From Portunus trituberculatus (lineage: Eukaryota > Arthropoda > Malacostraca > Decapoda > Portunidae), in NCBI RefSeq assembly GCF_017591435.1, contig NC_059296.1:2317501-2381500 (forward strand): DNA of 64,000 bases, in the 5' to 3' direction. Shown here piece after piece: positions 22,360-36,500 of this stretch. Below the pieces are notes generated by a model that did not search any database, had not been told where the DNA came from, and saw nothing but the letters and a program-made list of their open reading frames with translations. Numbering within the stretch: position 1 is the stretch's first letter; every line of letters starts with the position of its first letter. The translations under genes were made by a program, and so were the position numbers.

Positions 22360-23172
22360 ATTATTTAGAACTTATTTTATTTTAATTGGTGATAGGTGGC
22401 AAATGCCCAAGAGAATCCCAGCCTCAGGAATGGTGGTGGCGATTGGCTGGGTGTGGCGCCTATCTCTGGGTTGGCATCATGGCCAGGCGTCAGTAGTCGG
22501 GTGTGGACGCCGTCTGCTCCAGTGATGACGGGGAGCAATTGGCCGGGTGTGGGTGGCTTGTTTGCCCTGGTCAGCACTGGGCTCCACATCAGCATGATGG
22601 AGTAGCAGTGGAGGTTCTCATCCCAGAGTTGATTGGAGGAGAGCAACACATGCTGTTATGTTAGGCAGTGAGGTGTGGCGCACGACTGAAGCTCCTCTCT
22701 GCTACTGGTGATGGCGTTATGGGTGATGGTAGGGAGATGGACTCAGTCAATGACTCAGGAACTGATAGGAGACAGCAAAGAACTTGTGGGCTATCTAGTG
22801 CCATGCCAGAGGAAAAATAGGATGGAGTCCAGGACTATCTTGCATCACGCTGGGGGGAAGAGGGATGCAGGCTCTGGGGACTATGGTCGTCGCACCGGAA
22901 AGAGAGAGAGAAGTCTGGGGACCAGAGAAGTGTCTCATCAGAGAGAGAAAAGTCTGGAGACTGGGGGAGTGTCTCTCCAGAGAGAGAAGAGAGTGAGAAG
23001 TCTGGGGACTGGGGTAGCATCTCCCCAGAGAAAGAAGAGAGAGGAGTAGCCAGAGAGAAAGCCAGCTCAAGTCTAGCTGAAGCTGGTCGCTCTCGCTTCT
23101 TATATGCTCCTTGGGCCACCGAGGGTGACACACCACTGCATTTGTTTTCCTGTTGTGGTGCTGTCTGTGGCT
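22360..23172 (-). mobile_element. LTR-like sequence, right arm (probable 3' LTR of a Ty3/gypsy-like element)
   Basis: Inverted copy of 21350-22230, with a CATATAAGAAG TATA-like word at its start on the minus strand. It lies directly downstream (minus strand) of the integrase region at 23380-24770, the place expected for a 3' LTR. The spacer between the two arms is about 130 bp. Confidence 0.6.
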
Positions 23173-23379
23173 TCACACTGCCCCATCCTGCTGAATTAGG
23201 CTGTCTTCTGCCACACTGTGTTCTTGAACGCCACTCCGATGGCACTAAAACCTAGTCACAGCCAACAGTCAGGGAAGCGACCTGCTTGCCAAGGAGGTGA
23301 TTCGGATAGGAATTTGTGGTCAAGATGTAGATGTACGGCCGCTCCCTCCGAGCCACAGCATCTCACATGTAGCAGAAGA

Positions 23380-24770
23380 ACTTGTGGTAACCCAAGCAAA
23401 TGATATTAGATGGGGTAGGATATACCATCTGTGCATCCTCCATCTCTGGGGTCAGGCAGCATAGAGAGTTGGAAAGTGTTGGAGTGAGGGCGTGCAGTGC
23501 TGTCTGCCTTTCCTGGTCTAGGTTACTAGGAGTTGCTGGTGGGGTCATATAAGTTATTCATTTTGCTCTGCTTCTGTCAGCCAATCACCCAATTTTTGAG
23601 GAGCCTTCACCCTTTGTGCTGGATGGGGTCATCTTGTTGATTGGTAACTTGGGGTTTCAGTGGCAACTATGTCAGGTCTATGGTGTGTGAAGGCAGGAGT
23701 GATGTAGGGTTGCCAATCCTCACCATGATGCAGTGTGGAACATTCCACTTGAAATGTACCCTGTTGCTTGCAGGCATGTTTAATAATTTGGCATGAGAGA
23801 TGTGCACTGAGCTTAACCCCAGCCTTGTATCTTGAATAGTGAGAGAAAGCTGGTGACAGTGAAGACTCCTTGCCAGCAGGGGAGGAGCTTGTGGTGGCAG
23901 TAGGGGGTGGGACCCTCATGAGTACTGCATCGCCAACAGAGAAAGGATGATCCATATCTGGGCTAATTCTCATGATCACCTCCTCTTGTGTAGAACATAG
24001 CAGTCATTGCAGCTCCCTCAAATACTGGGAAGTGTTTACAGGAAAGTCGTGCAAAGGCATTTGTAAAGTGGGAGCCTCCCCGGGCAACCAAGGGTGGCGT
24101 CCAAACAGCAGCAAACATGGTGGGTACCCTGTTGCCTCACTTATTGCTGCATTGAGGGTCAGTTGTATCATAGGTAAAGCTCAAGGTTGGTCACCAGAGG
24201 AATTGCAGGTGAGACTTGCCCTTATAGCATTGCTGATGGTGCGATGAACCTGTTTGCAAACAGCAACCCCTTGTGCATAATGTGGGCTAGTATGAATTAG
24301 TTTGTATCCAAATAATTCCCTTAGATGACTCCACAGACGATTTGTAAACTGGTCCCCATTTCAACAGAATCTCCTTTGGAACTCTGAGGAGGTGGGAGAC
24401 AGTGGCCACTGTGTGGTTGCTCGTGGGGACAGCAATGACATGTAAAACAACCAATAAACATGACGATTTATTGTTTCCCATCATATATAGGGAGAGGTCC
24501 CACTACATTCACAGCTACTCGCTTCCATGGTTGAGATGCAGCAGCACAACTTCTCACGCTGGTCCTTGGCTGGTGATCAGTCCCTGTTTGACATCCATGG
24601 CACTCAGAAGTGATTTCTCGAGTAAGTGCCGGCAATACCTGCTCCTGAATAGCGCCAATGTTTTCTTGAACACAGGGTATCTATCCTGAGGTGAGTGAAG
24701 GGATGAAAAGAATTGGCATGTAGCTTTGGGTCCTAGCATTACATGTCCCTTGTGATTCATCACCTGGCCG
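23380..24770 (-). mobile_element. Ty3/gypsy-like integrase region, degenerate
   Basis: Minus-strand pieces in order: CHGCQTGTDHQP-like zinc-binding remnant (frameshifted), integrase core parts AVPTSNHTVATVSHLLRVPK and KWGPVYKSS, then LTLNAAISEATGYPPCLLLF and GRHPWLPGEAPTLQMP, then the post-core part with FSVGDAVLMRVPPP. This order is that of Ty3/gypsy integrases. Stops and frameshifts are frequent. No reverse transcriptase was found between protease and integrase. Confidence 0.65.
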
Positions 24771-24789
24771 TTGCATTCCCATAGCAAGT

Positions 24790-25047
24790 GGGGGCCCGCC
24801 AGCAGACTCGCGGCCTCTGGGAAACTTGGGTTTGTTGCCGTCGAGTTGCCCGCCATCTTCCCTCGCTTCCCCGTACGGCATGGCGCGCGCGCCGTCTTTG
24901 TCACCTCCACCCTCACCGCCTCGCTCGCCTTTCCCCCGCTTCAAGTCTCGCAAGCCTGCCGAGTACGATGGTAAGGTAGCCTGGGAGTCCTATGCTGCCC
25001 AGTTTGATCTACTGGCGGCTGCACAGGGAATGCCTGTGAGTGCCTGA
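24790..25047 (+). mobile_element. Gag N-terminal fragment on the opposite strand
   Basis: A + strand frame gives FKSRKPAEYDGKVAWESYAA followed by QFDLLAAAQGMP after a proline/serine-rich start, which resembles the N-terminal part of gag in invertebrate Ty3/gypsy elements. It sits head to head with the minus-strand integrase, so the locus is rearranged or contains two nested copies. Confidence 0.5.
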
Positions 25048-25840
25048 GTGCCCTGTGTGTGTGTGTGTGTGGAGGCTGCCCTGTGATGTACTGTGAACTA
25101 AGGACTCAGTAAAGGACGTGAGTAAGCTGATGTTTGTCTGGTGTTGCCCGCCATTGCGTGCCTCGTGTTGGTGTGCTCCTGTGTGTTCCAGACCCTTGAC
25201 AACGAAGCTGATGCAGCCAGTCAAAGCGGAGAACCAAGGCTGAGAAGGTAACATTATTGTGTTGGCGGTGGTGTTGAAGGAGAATAGTGAAGGGGAATGT
25301 GTCACCGCCTGGTACACTTCTCATAAACAGTGCATTACGGCCCTAAAGACAAGTTAAGTGAGTTTTTTTTTTTTTATAGTGTGGATTTTATTTTGTAGTA
25401 AGTGATATATTCCTCTCCAGTGAGCTGGACTGTAATGGAAAACAAACGTGATTGTGGGGAGGGAAAATTCACTTATTATTTCATCAATTTACTGCAAAGT
25501 TTGTGGATTTGTATTCCGTGTTAATCATTAAAAAATTAAACCATGCAGTGCCTTTTTAAGACAGCTACCGCTACCATTTGGAAAATAAAGTTACAAAATT
25601 TTCATAATCTTTCCCTTTCATCGTATTTTTTTTTTTTCAATCTTTTTTTTTTTTTTTCTTCCCACATTACACGTGTAGAGATCTTGACTCTGAGAGGTCT
25701 GAGGACATTTATCCCAAGTATTCCATTGATTTCCGACAGGCCTTTCAGGATGGTGAGTGATGTCCCAACAATGTTATTCCACTCAAGTGATAGCTGCCGT
25801 GTCTTATCACTAGTCTTGCGCTCCGTCGGCTCCTTGCACT
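25048..25840. other. Region without a recognisable gene between LTR-element pieces
   Basis: Contains a short (GT)n at 25055-25071 and T-rich tracts at 25362-25375, 25627-25639 and 25644-25658. I see no domain. It may be noncoding parts of the broken LTR element. Confidence 0.4.
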
Positions 25841-25849
25841 GGTGATATA

Positions 25850-26560
25850 TGCTGAAGGCTCCCCAGTTTGTGTTTATTATTGCTGTACAGGGTGAGGGAG
25901 AGAGAGCTATGGCTGGCGCCTGTGTCCACCACCATAAGTGTCTCCTGTTCTTGTTATTCTACTGTAAAAGGCACTGATGTTGGTGATGTTTAGTGTGATG
26001 AGTCATCCAGTGCCCTACAAGCAACCCCTGTTGGAGTTTAAATGCCAGTTTACAGTATCGCCAGTTCTTGCATGTCTTGTGACACTCCTGCTGGATGTGA
26101 CCAACGTTATCGGTTCCAGAACCACAAGTTGTCCTTGTTGTGGTGAGAGTCCCTTGGTTTGCATCGCTGTCCCTTGCAATCATCCCGTAGCTGTTGCTGG
26201 AGTGTGGTAATTGTGGTTTCCAACTACTCCAGGTGAGTAGGTCCAGTCTCTGCAGCCACTGCCACGACCAGAGATGGCAGAGTCTGCATCATTTGATGTT
26301 GACGTTCTGCTTCTTCCCTGGCTTCCTCCATCATTATTTTCTATGTTCTCATTACTTCCCTTTGTAGCTTAAATTGAATGGGATCAGCGCCTTCAAGAAT
26401 GCTTCCGTAGCAATTCCCTCTCAATGATGGCGACGCCTGCACCGCTGAATGTTTGAGCTGCCAGTTGTCACGCATTCTTTGCCAAGGCGTGAAGACTGAA
26501 ATATTGAGTACGAGCAGCGAGGTCCCGTCAAAGACTATAGATAAAACAAGACTGGAAAGA
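25850..26560 (-). mobile_element. Ty3/gypsy-like gag and protease remnants
   Basis: Minus-strand gag-like frame with SLRGNCYGSILEGADP, a glutamine-rich helical stretch, and a damaged zinc knuckle (GTDNVGHIQQECHK). Then follows VVDTGASHS, the DTGA motif of retroviral-type aspartic proteases, encoded near 25920. Order and spacing fit gag-protease of an LTR retrotransposon heading towards the integrase at 24770. Frames are broken. Confidence 0.6.
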
Positions 26561-26712
26561 TTGCCATTCACCATAAGAAATTCGTGTCGCCAGTAAAGAT
26601 GCCAGATACCGCTAGAATAGTGGATAACAGCGCCATCCATTGAGTGAACCGCAAACTAACGCCTCGGTAAACAAACAGCGCCACGATTTGAATAATCGCT
26701 TTGAGTTCCTTC

Positions 26713-26714
<2 letters not shown>

Positions 26715-26761
<47 letters not shown>
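26715..26761. repeat. (AC)n microsatellite
   Basis: Pure AC run bordering the inverted repeat at 26762. Confidence 0.95.
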
Positions 26762-26764
<3 letters not shown>

Positions 26765-26929
26765 TCAATAATGTACTCTAGTACAGTACATATTTACTTC
26801 ATCTACCTGTGACCTCGTTCTAGCTCCCTTGTATCCAACTTGAGTTATAAGTATATCATAGAGATATATGTATATTGTACACGTGCGATAACTATTTATA
26901 ATTAGGGAGGCGACACACACACACACACA
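26762..26929 (+). repeat. Inverted repeat, left arm (partner 27187-27298)
   Basis: TAATGTACTCTAGTACAGTA and ATAACTATTTATAATTAG reappear reversed at 27187-27298. About 50 bp (around 26805-26855) is missing from the partner. A SINE lies between the arms. Confidence 0.75.
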
Positions 26930-26931
26930 CA

Positions 26932-27165
26932 CGGCGAAGCAAATGGGCAAGCCTCTTAATGTGTGGCCCCTGCTCACCTAGCATTAAATAGGTACGGGAT
27001 GTAACTCGAGGGGTTGTGATGTGGCCTCGCTTTCCCGGTGTGTGGAGTGTGTTGTGGTCTCAGTTCTATCCCGAAGATCGGTCTATGAGCTCTGAGCTCG
27101 CTCCGTAATGGGAAAGACTGGCTGGGTGACCAGCAGACGACCGTGGTGAATTACACTGACACACA
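26932..27165 (+). mobile_element. tRNA-Val-like SINE, 5'-truncated
   Basis: Begins GGCGAAGCAAATGGGCAAGC, which lies just after the tRNA-like head in full copies, and continues to GGTGAATTACACTGACACAC. It shares body and (AC)n tail with the copies at 8501-8786 and 28612-28897. Confidence 0.8.
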
Positions 27166-27186
27166 CACAAACACACACACACGTGT

Positions 27187-27298
27187 GTGTGTTGCCTCAC
27201 TAATTATAAATAGTTATCGCACATGTACAATATACATATATCTCTATGATGAGGTGGATGAAGTAAATATGTACTGTACTAGAGTACATTATTGGTAG
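27187..27298 (-). repeat. Inverted repeat, right arm (partner 26762-26929)
   Basis: Reverse complement of the left arm with an internal deletion; followed by (GT)n at 27299-27311, mirroring the (AC)n before the left arm. Confidence 0.75.
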
Positions 27299-27310
27299 TG
27301 TGTGTGTGTG

Positions 27311-27690
27311 TATTTATTTACCTATAGTTGTGCTGTACAGCATGGCACATTAGCCTGTCTCCATATCTATAGCTATGCATATAGCTTGTCTGTGTATGGT
27401 GGCTGCAGTAACCACCCTTTCACTTATTTCACTTAAGCTATACCTGTCATGATCTTTAGGAAAGCGAGAGAAGACCAAGTGTGGGTGGGTGCCCTTTGTC
27501 CTGCGACAAAATTAACACATGGATGCCCCACTCTAGTGTTCATTTTTGCGGATTTCTTGAGAACATGCGGCGTGTAACCTGTCACTGTTGTGGGCCCTCT
27601 TGTTTGAGTGTTGACACATGTAAACATGCAGACGGATCAACGGTGCTGATCTTGATCTTAAGCTGCAACAGCAGCGCCATCGCGTGAGTG
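27311..27690 (-). mobile_element. LINE 3'-end fragment (probable)
   Basis: On the minus strand it ends CACAACTATAGGTAAATAAATACACAC, close to the TAGGTAAATACACAC tail of LINE-A and relatives, preceded by a GGAGACAGG word like the GGAGACGGGGCC of the other copies. Coding remains are weak. Assignment rests mainly on the tail. Confidence 0.5.
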
Positions 27691-28061
27691 AACCGCAAAC
27701 AAGAAGAGTTACCAGTTTGCCTAGGCTACACGGTAAATTGACGCTTTCCAGTCTTGTTTATTTATATAGTCTTGGGTCCCGTCTCCTTGTTTGCATTTCG
27801 TCAGGGTGTCCAAGGTCTTTCGTGAGCAAAAGTTCATAAATAATAATTGCTAACATACATTACACTGTTTATGAATGGTGAGCTGAGTTGTAACTCACGT
27901 GTATCTACCACCAGTACACGTGTAAAAGAGGCGTCTCAGACCACTTGTTATTGTATTGTAACACCTGCATGTACGTGCATGGCAAGTGTAGATATCCATT
28001 GGGATAAAAGCGACACACCTCAGGAAGCCAAGTCGGCACGTGCCTGTGGAATGTGAGTACT
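27691..28061. other. No recognisable gene
   Basis: A word near 27695 (GAGTGAACCGCAAAC) also occurs at 26642. Otherwise unique sequence without coding character. Confidence 0.4.

Positions 28062-28150
<89 letters not shown>
28062..28150. repeat. (TA)n microsatellite
   Basis: Pure TA run followed by short CA and CG runs. Confidence 0.95.
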
Positions 28151-28160
<10 letters not shown>

Positions 28161-28224
28161 GTTACACACGCGCGCGCACATTCGTGGCGCTCACACACAC
28201 ACACACCAGAGTGTGTGGCTTTAG

Positions 28225-28604
28225 TTACTTAGCACACTGCATGGTTCACAACCTAGAAGGCCCGGGTTCGAGGCTCGACTCCAGAATGCAGCGGAGCAAA
28301 TGGGCTACAGTGACCGCAAGTGTAGCGGTCACTAAAGCCACTGTTCACCTAGTAGCAAGTATAGGTATGGAATGTAATTCGAGGGGTTGTGGCCTCGCTT
28401 TCCCGGTGTGTGGAGTGTGTTGTGGTCAGTCCTACCCGAAGATCAGTCTATGAGGTTGAGCTCTGCTGAGTTCGTTCCATAATGGCTGGCTGGGTGACCA
28501 GCAGGCCTATCCGAAGATCGGAAATAATGAGCTCTGAGCTCGTTCCGCAGGGTAACGTCTGGCTGTCTCGTCAGAGACTGCAGCAGATCAAACAGTGAAA
28601 CACA
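28225..28604 (+). mobile_element. SINE, longer relative of the tRNA-Val-like family
   Basis: A tRNA-like stretch with AAGGCCCGGGTTCGAGGCTC (box B-like) is followed by the family body (GTTCACCTAGTAGC, TTTCCCGGTGTGTGGAGTGT, GAAGATCGGAAATAATGAGC) and ends GCAGATCAAACAGTGAAACA with an AC tail. The last 100 bp match the truncated SINE at 8787-8985. Confidence 0.7.
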
Positions 28605-28611
28605 CACATAC

Positions 28612-30587
<1,976 letters not shown>

Positions 30588-30600
30588 CTTTCTTTCTTTT

Positions 30601-30908
30601 TCATGGTAAGGCCTATAGCACCTGTAGGCACACTTGAAGAGTGTATGGGAAGCGCTGTTCAGCTTCCGCCCATTAGTGGCGCAGGCAATTTTATTTATAG
30701 TGGTACCCATATTAGGGCCCATATCACCACCCATGCTCATCTTGAGTGTAACCACCTAGAACCTGGGTATCATGGTGACATGTAGGTAACTTTAAACCAC
30801 TCGACAAATGGCAAAGTGTTTTAAGGCTGTGCGTGGTGGGATTCGAACCACGCGTGGGATCGCCTGCCCGATCCCACGCTCACCACCTTATCCACTACGC
30901 CACCGCCT

Positions 30909-30912
<4 letters not shown>
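30601..30912 (-). mobile_element. tRNA-derived SINE, second family, poly(A)-tailed
   Basis: On the minus strand the head has TGGCGTAGTGG (box A) and GGTTCGAATCCC (box B), followed by a roughly 220-bp body containing GTTTAAAGTTACCTACATGT and ending GGCCTTACCATGAAAAAG with an A-rich tail. It is nearly identical to the copy at 40559-40890. Confidence 0.85.

Positions 30913-30962
<50 letters not shown>
30913..30962. repeat. (TA)n microsatellite
   Basis: TA run abutting the head of the SINE at 30601-30912. Confidence 0.95.
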
Positions 30963-30964
<2 letters not shown>

Positions 30965-32794
30965 TAAAAGGCAGGGAAACCCGGCAGAAATCTTCATTCC
31001 TCCTGCTTTATTATTTTCCAGTGTTTTGCCTTACAGTAGAAGGCATCTTCAGGGCCTACAACAATTAATAGCTAAGTATAAGCATATAAGAAATAGTCTA
31101 ACAAAGATATTATCGAGAAATTTCTTAGTAATAACATTTCCATGCCTTTCCAGGTAAAATATTCCCATTACTTTAACAAGCTTTGGAAACTGGTGGGAAC
31201 TTTGTTTTTTGGGGGATTGTCAGATTACTGAAAAAAAATGGCTACTAAATATCTAGGAGGATTTGTTATTGGGATGTAGCTTCTCTATGTGGGAAGGAGA
31301 AAAATGTGTCATTAGCCACTACTTACTCAGTGAGGTAATTTGAGGGAATGATTAAAGATATGTGCAGCTAAACATAGTAATTACATAACAATTAAATTTA
31401 TTATTTCCTTTGCATGCTGTTTTTGCATGGGTAACCAAGCTCTAGCTTTTTAGTTACTGTAGTTTTAACTTTGAAACTAATCTATTTGTTGTTGGTAATG
31501 GTAAACTGGTGCCTTTCTGCAGTTGATCTTTTCTTATTAATGTATGTTTGAGCTCATACTTTTATAACTTAGAATAGTACATTTACATGTAATATGAGGT
31601 TTGTAAACTTGTAGTATGTTGGTGCTTGAAATATTAACAATATTACTGCTTGAATTATGAACTACAAATATTGTATCTAGTCTATATTCTACCTTCATTA
31701 AATATAAATCTTTTCAGACACTGATTTGCTAGTGTCAGCCAGTGTATCATCATGCAGTTAGTGTGAGTACAACAGTCATCTACATCATGATTAATGGATT
31801 CTTTTACTTATGTTTATTGGCTTCAGTGTGTATGCTTTAATTCATCCTTCACTTTTCTTGAACAAATCACATATATATATGCACTGCAAGTAATATATCA
31901 AGGAATGAATGTACAAGTAGAGCTGATAAAAGATTGAGATTGCATTCTTGTAAACTGCCTTTTGATCTATTACTGTAACACACCAAAATTGTCTAACATG
32001 TCATGTGGAGCATGCAGAATCAAGGAGGCAAAACCCATCTCAACTGTCATTTTGAGTTGGGAATTAGAAGTGGCAGGTTAGGATATAGAAGGTTGTGTGC
32101 AATGAAATTTCATAGAAAAAAAGTGTGGTCCTAAAGTTGCATTCTTTCTCTTCACTAAAATATAAATAACTCTGGATTCAGTGGAACAAAGGCCAATCAG
32201 CTTTTGCCTCTCTTAATTTGCTCCTGGCTCAGTTAATCATATGAGTGTATCCTCATGTAGACTCTTGTGCTTAGTCCTGCTTTATTATTTTACAAGCCAT
32301 GACATGCTTAGATATACTGATTTTCTTGCTTTCTAAACCAGAATTATGTAATGTAGGTAGGTAGCAACGAATCCTAGCTGTTCACATCAGTGGCATGGAG
32401 GGATACATTTCACACACTCTCTCTAACCCCAAAAGTCTAACCATGGTTCATTTCTCACACTACCCTCAGAAATAGGATAAAATCAGAAGATTTTCTCATT
32501 AGTTTCTTCCCCCACTAACAGATTGTTTCATTCTGTCATTCATCATTGCTGTTTTGTGTCTTTCACTATTTTTTACTGTTATTTTTTTCTTACTATTTTT
32601 CTAAGAAATTTAATTGCATGCTTCTTTTCTTTCCGTACCTAAGATTCTTACTCTTATCCTTATTTTTTCAATCTTGCTAATGCAATAGCTAAACCAATTT
32701 CCATGATACATAAAAATGATTATATATGATATTCACAGTTGCTTAATGTATATTGATATGCACCCTTTCTATAAATGTGATGGTCCATTCATAC
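30963..32794. other. Intergenic region without a recognisable gene
   Basis: About 1.8 kb of AT-rich sequence with no conserved coding segment, no splice-paired frame and no repeat that I recognise. The missing first exon of the SLC35D3-like gene was looked for here and not found. Confidence 0.4.
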
Positions 32795-32796
32795 TA

Positions 32797-33395
32797 CAGG
32801 CAACCCTGGCTTAACGAAGGGGTTATGTTCCTAAAAAAAAAACTTCATTAAGCGAAACTTCGTTAAGCGAACCGATTATAACAAGTTTAACCCCTGACTT
32901 GAACTTCCATTGAGAGTAAACAAAGTGAGAGTTTAATGAAAATAAAAATTATGAAGTTAAACATTTAGGCAGTTTAATTTAAGTCATTATAATGTACACT
33001 AATGTATGTATGTATGTAACTTTATAATGTTGATGATCTTAAATTTATGAAGGGAGGGTGAAATGGGAAAGACACTAACCGGCAACATGTGGAATGTAAA
33101 CAAAGGGCGCATCATTGTATCACATACAAAACTTATGTACCACATTTCCACAAGGAAAATTTTATCCATTTTAGTCAAGTTCAGGTGGTTCTTTTAGCTT
33201 GCAAGGAAGATACGGTCTCACCGGCCTTCTTAATAGAGTCTGCTGACTTGAAAATAGTAGACAGTAGATGGAGTCAAGATGGTGGCGAGCAATGCTATTA
33301 CTTTTCTCTTCTCTCTCGTGTCTGTGAATAATATCCAGCTTCACTTCGAGAGTACGAAACTTCCTGGTCTTCTTAGCAATGCTAGGCGACATTGC
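32797..33395 (-). mobile_element. Tigger/pogo-type DNA transposon fragment with CENP-B-like HTH
   Basis: The left end starts CAGGCAACCCTGGCTTAACG directly after TA, typical of pogo/Tigger termini. On the minus strand an ATG at 33392 opens SIAKKTRKFRTLEVKLDIIH, continuing RHEREEKSNSIARH, the start of a CENP-B-type helix-turn-helix. The catalytic part is deleted and the other terminus was not found. Confidence 0.65.
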
Positions 33396-33519
33396 AGGGC
33401 ATTTTGGTGGTAAATTGAGTGAGGGAAGACGATCTGCTGCTCACGCTGTTATTGTCATAATTAGCTTGACAATCAGCTTATCTGCATGTACACATGCATT
33501 TTATTCCATGTTTGTGTTC

Positions 33520-33525
33520 ACACAC

Positions 33526-33580
<55 letters not shown>
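33520..33580. repeat. (AC)n microsatellite, 5' flank of LINE-E
   Basis: AC run directly abutting the first base of the full-length LINE. The sequence before it is not a LINE tail. Confidence 0.95.
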
Positions 33581-33581
<1 letters not shown>

Positions 33582-36500
33582 CGTCGCCGTCGCTGAGAGA
33601 GGACAGCTCGTCTCCGGCTGCGGACGGGAAGAAGGAAAATACCTATGGTGTTGCAGGGCCAGGGTAACTCTAAGTTAGTGTCCTGTTAATGTCCTACTGT
33701 CGCTTAGTGTTGAAATTGAGGGATATGGAGAGTGATCCCTGAGAGGAGAGTGTGGGCGGTGATTGTTTTGGCCGTAATCAGCTGACGATAACAAAAATGG
33801 CGTCTAGACAAACAAGAGACTTTGAAGGTTTTATTATTACGCCAAAAGGACTGGAGAAACTTGATATGGATGCAAGAATCCAGGCACTGGAAAGTAAGTT
33901 CCTAAACATTTTGTCCATAGAAGAAAAACTGGATAGAGTTCTAGCCGAGAATGATTCGTTCAAAAAAGAGATCTATTTGTTAACGTTAGCGAATAAAGAG
34001 CTATTGAAGGAAAAAGTAGAGATGGGAAAAGAAAACCAACAACTAAGGAAACAATGTGAAGAGATGAAGGCTAAACTCATGGAAATGGAGATAAAAATAT
34101 CCGAAGGGGACTTGAGGAAGGAGGAATGCCTTAATCTAATTGATACCAGGATGAAAGAAGTGAACCATGAACATCAGGAGGTACAAAGGTCGTTTAGGAG
34201 ATAGTAAAAAGCAGGAAGAGGAAAATAAAGGGATTACGCAGAGGAAATGGTAAAGGCACTAAAGGAAAATGAGTATGTGGTGAGAGATATTGCTGAAAAG
34301 AAAAATGTGTGATCATAATAGGATTGAGGAGGAAACTAACAGGAACTGGCAGGACAGGAGGGATAAGGAAAATGACAGGATTAAGTCTTTACTGAACAAG
34401 ATCTCTGTGGAAGAAGAGGACCTATATGCTGAGGTAGAAGAAAGTGTGAGATTGGGAGCTTTTGAGGAAGGCAAGAATAGACCATTAAAATTGAAATTAA
34501 AGTCTCAGGTGGCAGCGGAGGCCTTGTTGAGGAGGGCTTGGAAACTTAAGGACTCTGAGGAAACCAAAACAATTTACATAAGAAGAAATATGTCACAAGA
34601 TGAGCGAATGAAAATGAAGGAGCTTGTAACTGAAGTGAAAGAGAGGAATGACGAAAGAACAGAGGAGGAAAAGACCAAGTTTTTTGGAGGATGAGAAATG
34701 GGAGGCTAAAGAAGTGGTGGATAAAACAGACGGAATAGGCATTACATGGAAGAATGAGACTAGGAATGGAATAAAAGTGACTTACACGAACATAGATGGA
34801 TTTCTGTCTAAGAGGCTAGAATGTATGGATTACCTAAGAAATAACGAACCGGACATAATGTGTGTAGTGGAAACAAAGCTAAGGCCGAAATAAAGCTAGA
34901 CTGGTTTGTTGTAAAACACTACAAAGTATGGAGAAATGATAGAAAAATAAAGGAGGTGGTGGTATAATGGTTCTTACTAAGGAAGATCTGATAGTGAAGG
35001 AGGTGAACTATAGTAAGAGAAATGAGGAAGTGATAAGTATGCTTATAACAGATGGCAAGAGGGACATTAATATTATAACAGTATACATACCACCCAGAAC
35101 CAGTGCTTGGGAATATGAACAGTACCAAATGGTGATGAGAAATACTCTAGACAGAATGAAGCAAGAACTCATCAGAAAGGATAGAGTGATGATAGTTGGA
35201 GACTTTAATTGCAAAGAAATAGTGTGGGAAGACTACGAAGTGGTGAACGGTGGTGAGTGGGCAGAAGAATTGTTAAAGGTAGCAACAAATAACTTGATGA
35301 CACAGTGGGTGAGATCACCAACAAGGTGCAGGGGACAAGATGTTGCAGCAAGGTTGGATTTGGTATTTACCAGGGGAATCTCTAAAAGAGGAAATTGAAC
35401 ATGAATGTCCCTTGGGGAAAAGTGATCATGATGTCCTAAGCTTTGAGCTGGATACGGAATTAAGCACGAATAAGATTGTGGAAACAGGGAGGAAAAATTA
35501 AATTATACTAGGGCAAATTATAACCATATAAGGGAGTTCTTTAATGAAATTGACTGGTCCGTGGTATACCAGGAAAGGGATATGCAATTGAAATACGATA
35601 AATTTATGGATTTGTATAACTCTGCTGTGAAAAAGTTTGTGCCATATCACAGAAAGAGGACTTTAAATAATAAACAGTGGTTTAATAGAAATTGTGAAGA
35701 AGCAAAAAAGAACAAAGAAAAGGCATGGAAGAAACTTAAGAAAAACAGTGATGTATTATCAAGGGAAGTCTACAAAACAGCAAGGAATAGATATGTTGAA
35801 GTAAGGAGAACAGCACAGAAGGAATATGAACAGAGGGTGGTGGAAAACTGTGATAGTGACCCAAAATGTTTTACAAATTCATAAATGGAAAACTAAATAA
35901 AAGGGAGGCAATAGAAAAGGTAAAAACGGGAAGAAGTATATGAAGATGCTGGAGATATAGCTGAAATTTTGAACGACAACTTTTGCAAAGTGTTTACAAA
36001 GGAGGAGCATTTTATGGGAGGAAGGCCTACGGAAATAAAGCAAATGCAGGACATCATGGTTACTAAGGAAGATGTAAGGAAAATTATAAGCAATCTGGAT
36101 ATTAATAAATCAATGGGGCCTGATGGCATATCTGGGAGGTTGCTAAATGAATGTAAGGATCAATTGTTGAACCCGTATTTGATATTGTGGAAACCTCCAT
36201 ACGAACAGGATTAGTCCCGAAAGAGTGGAAAAGAGCTGACATTGTGCCTATATATAAGAATGGTAGTAGAATGGAACCGCTAAATTATAGACCAGTATCG
36301 TTGACTAGTATATTGTGCAAGGTATGTGAAGAAGTAATTAAAGCTAAGTGGAGTGAGTATCTAGAAAGTGAAAACATTCTGAGTGAAAGGCAGTTTGGTT
36401 TCAGAAAAGGAAGATCGTGTATCCAATTTATTATGTTTTTATTCAAGAGTGACTGACATACTACAACATAGAGAGGGATGGGTGGATGCTATCTACCTGG

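Noticed and set aside
23629..24916. Host protein-coding genes on the minus strand
   Set aside because: The fragments are integrase pieces of an LTR element with multiple stops.
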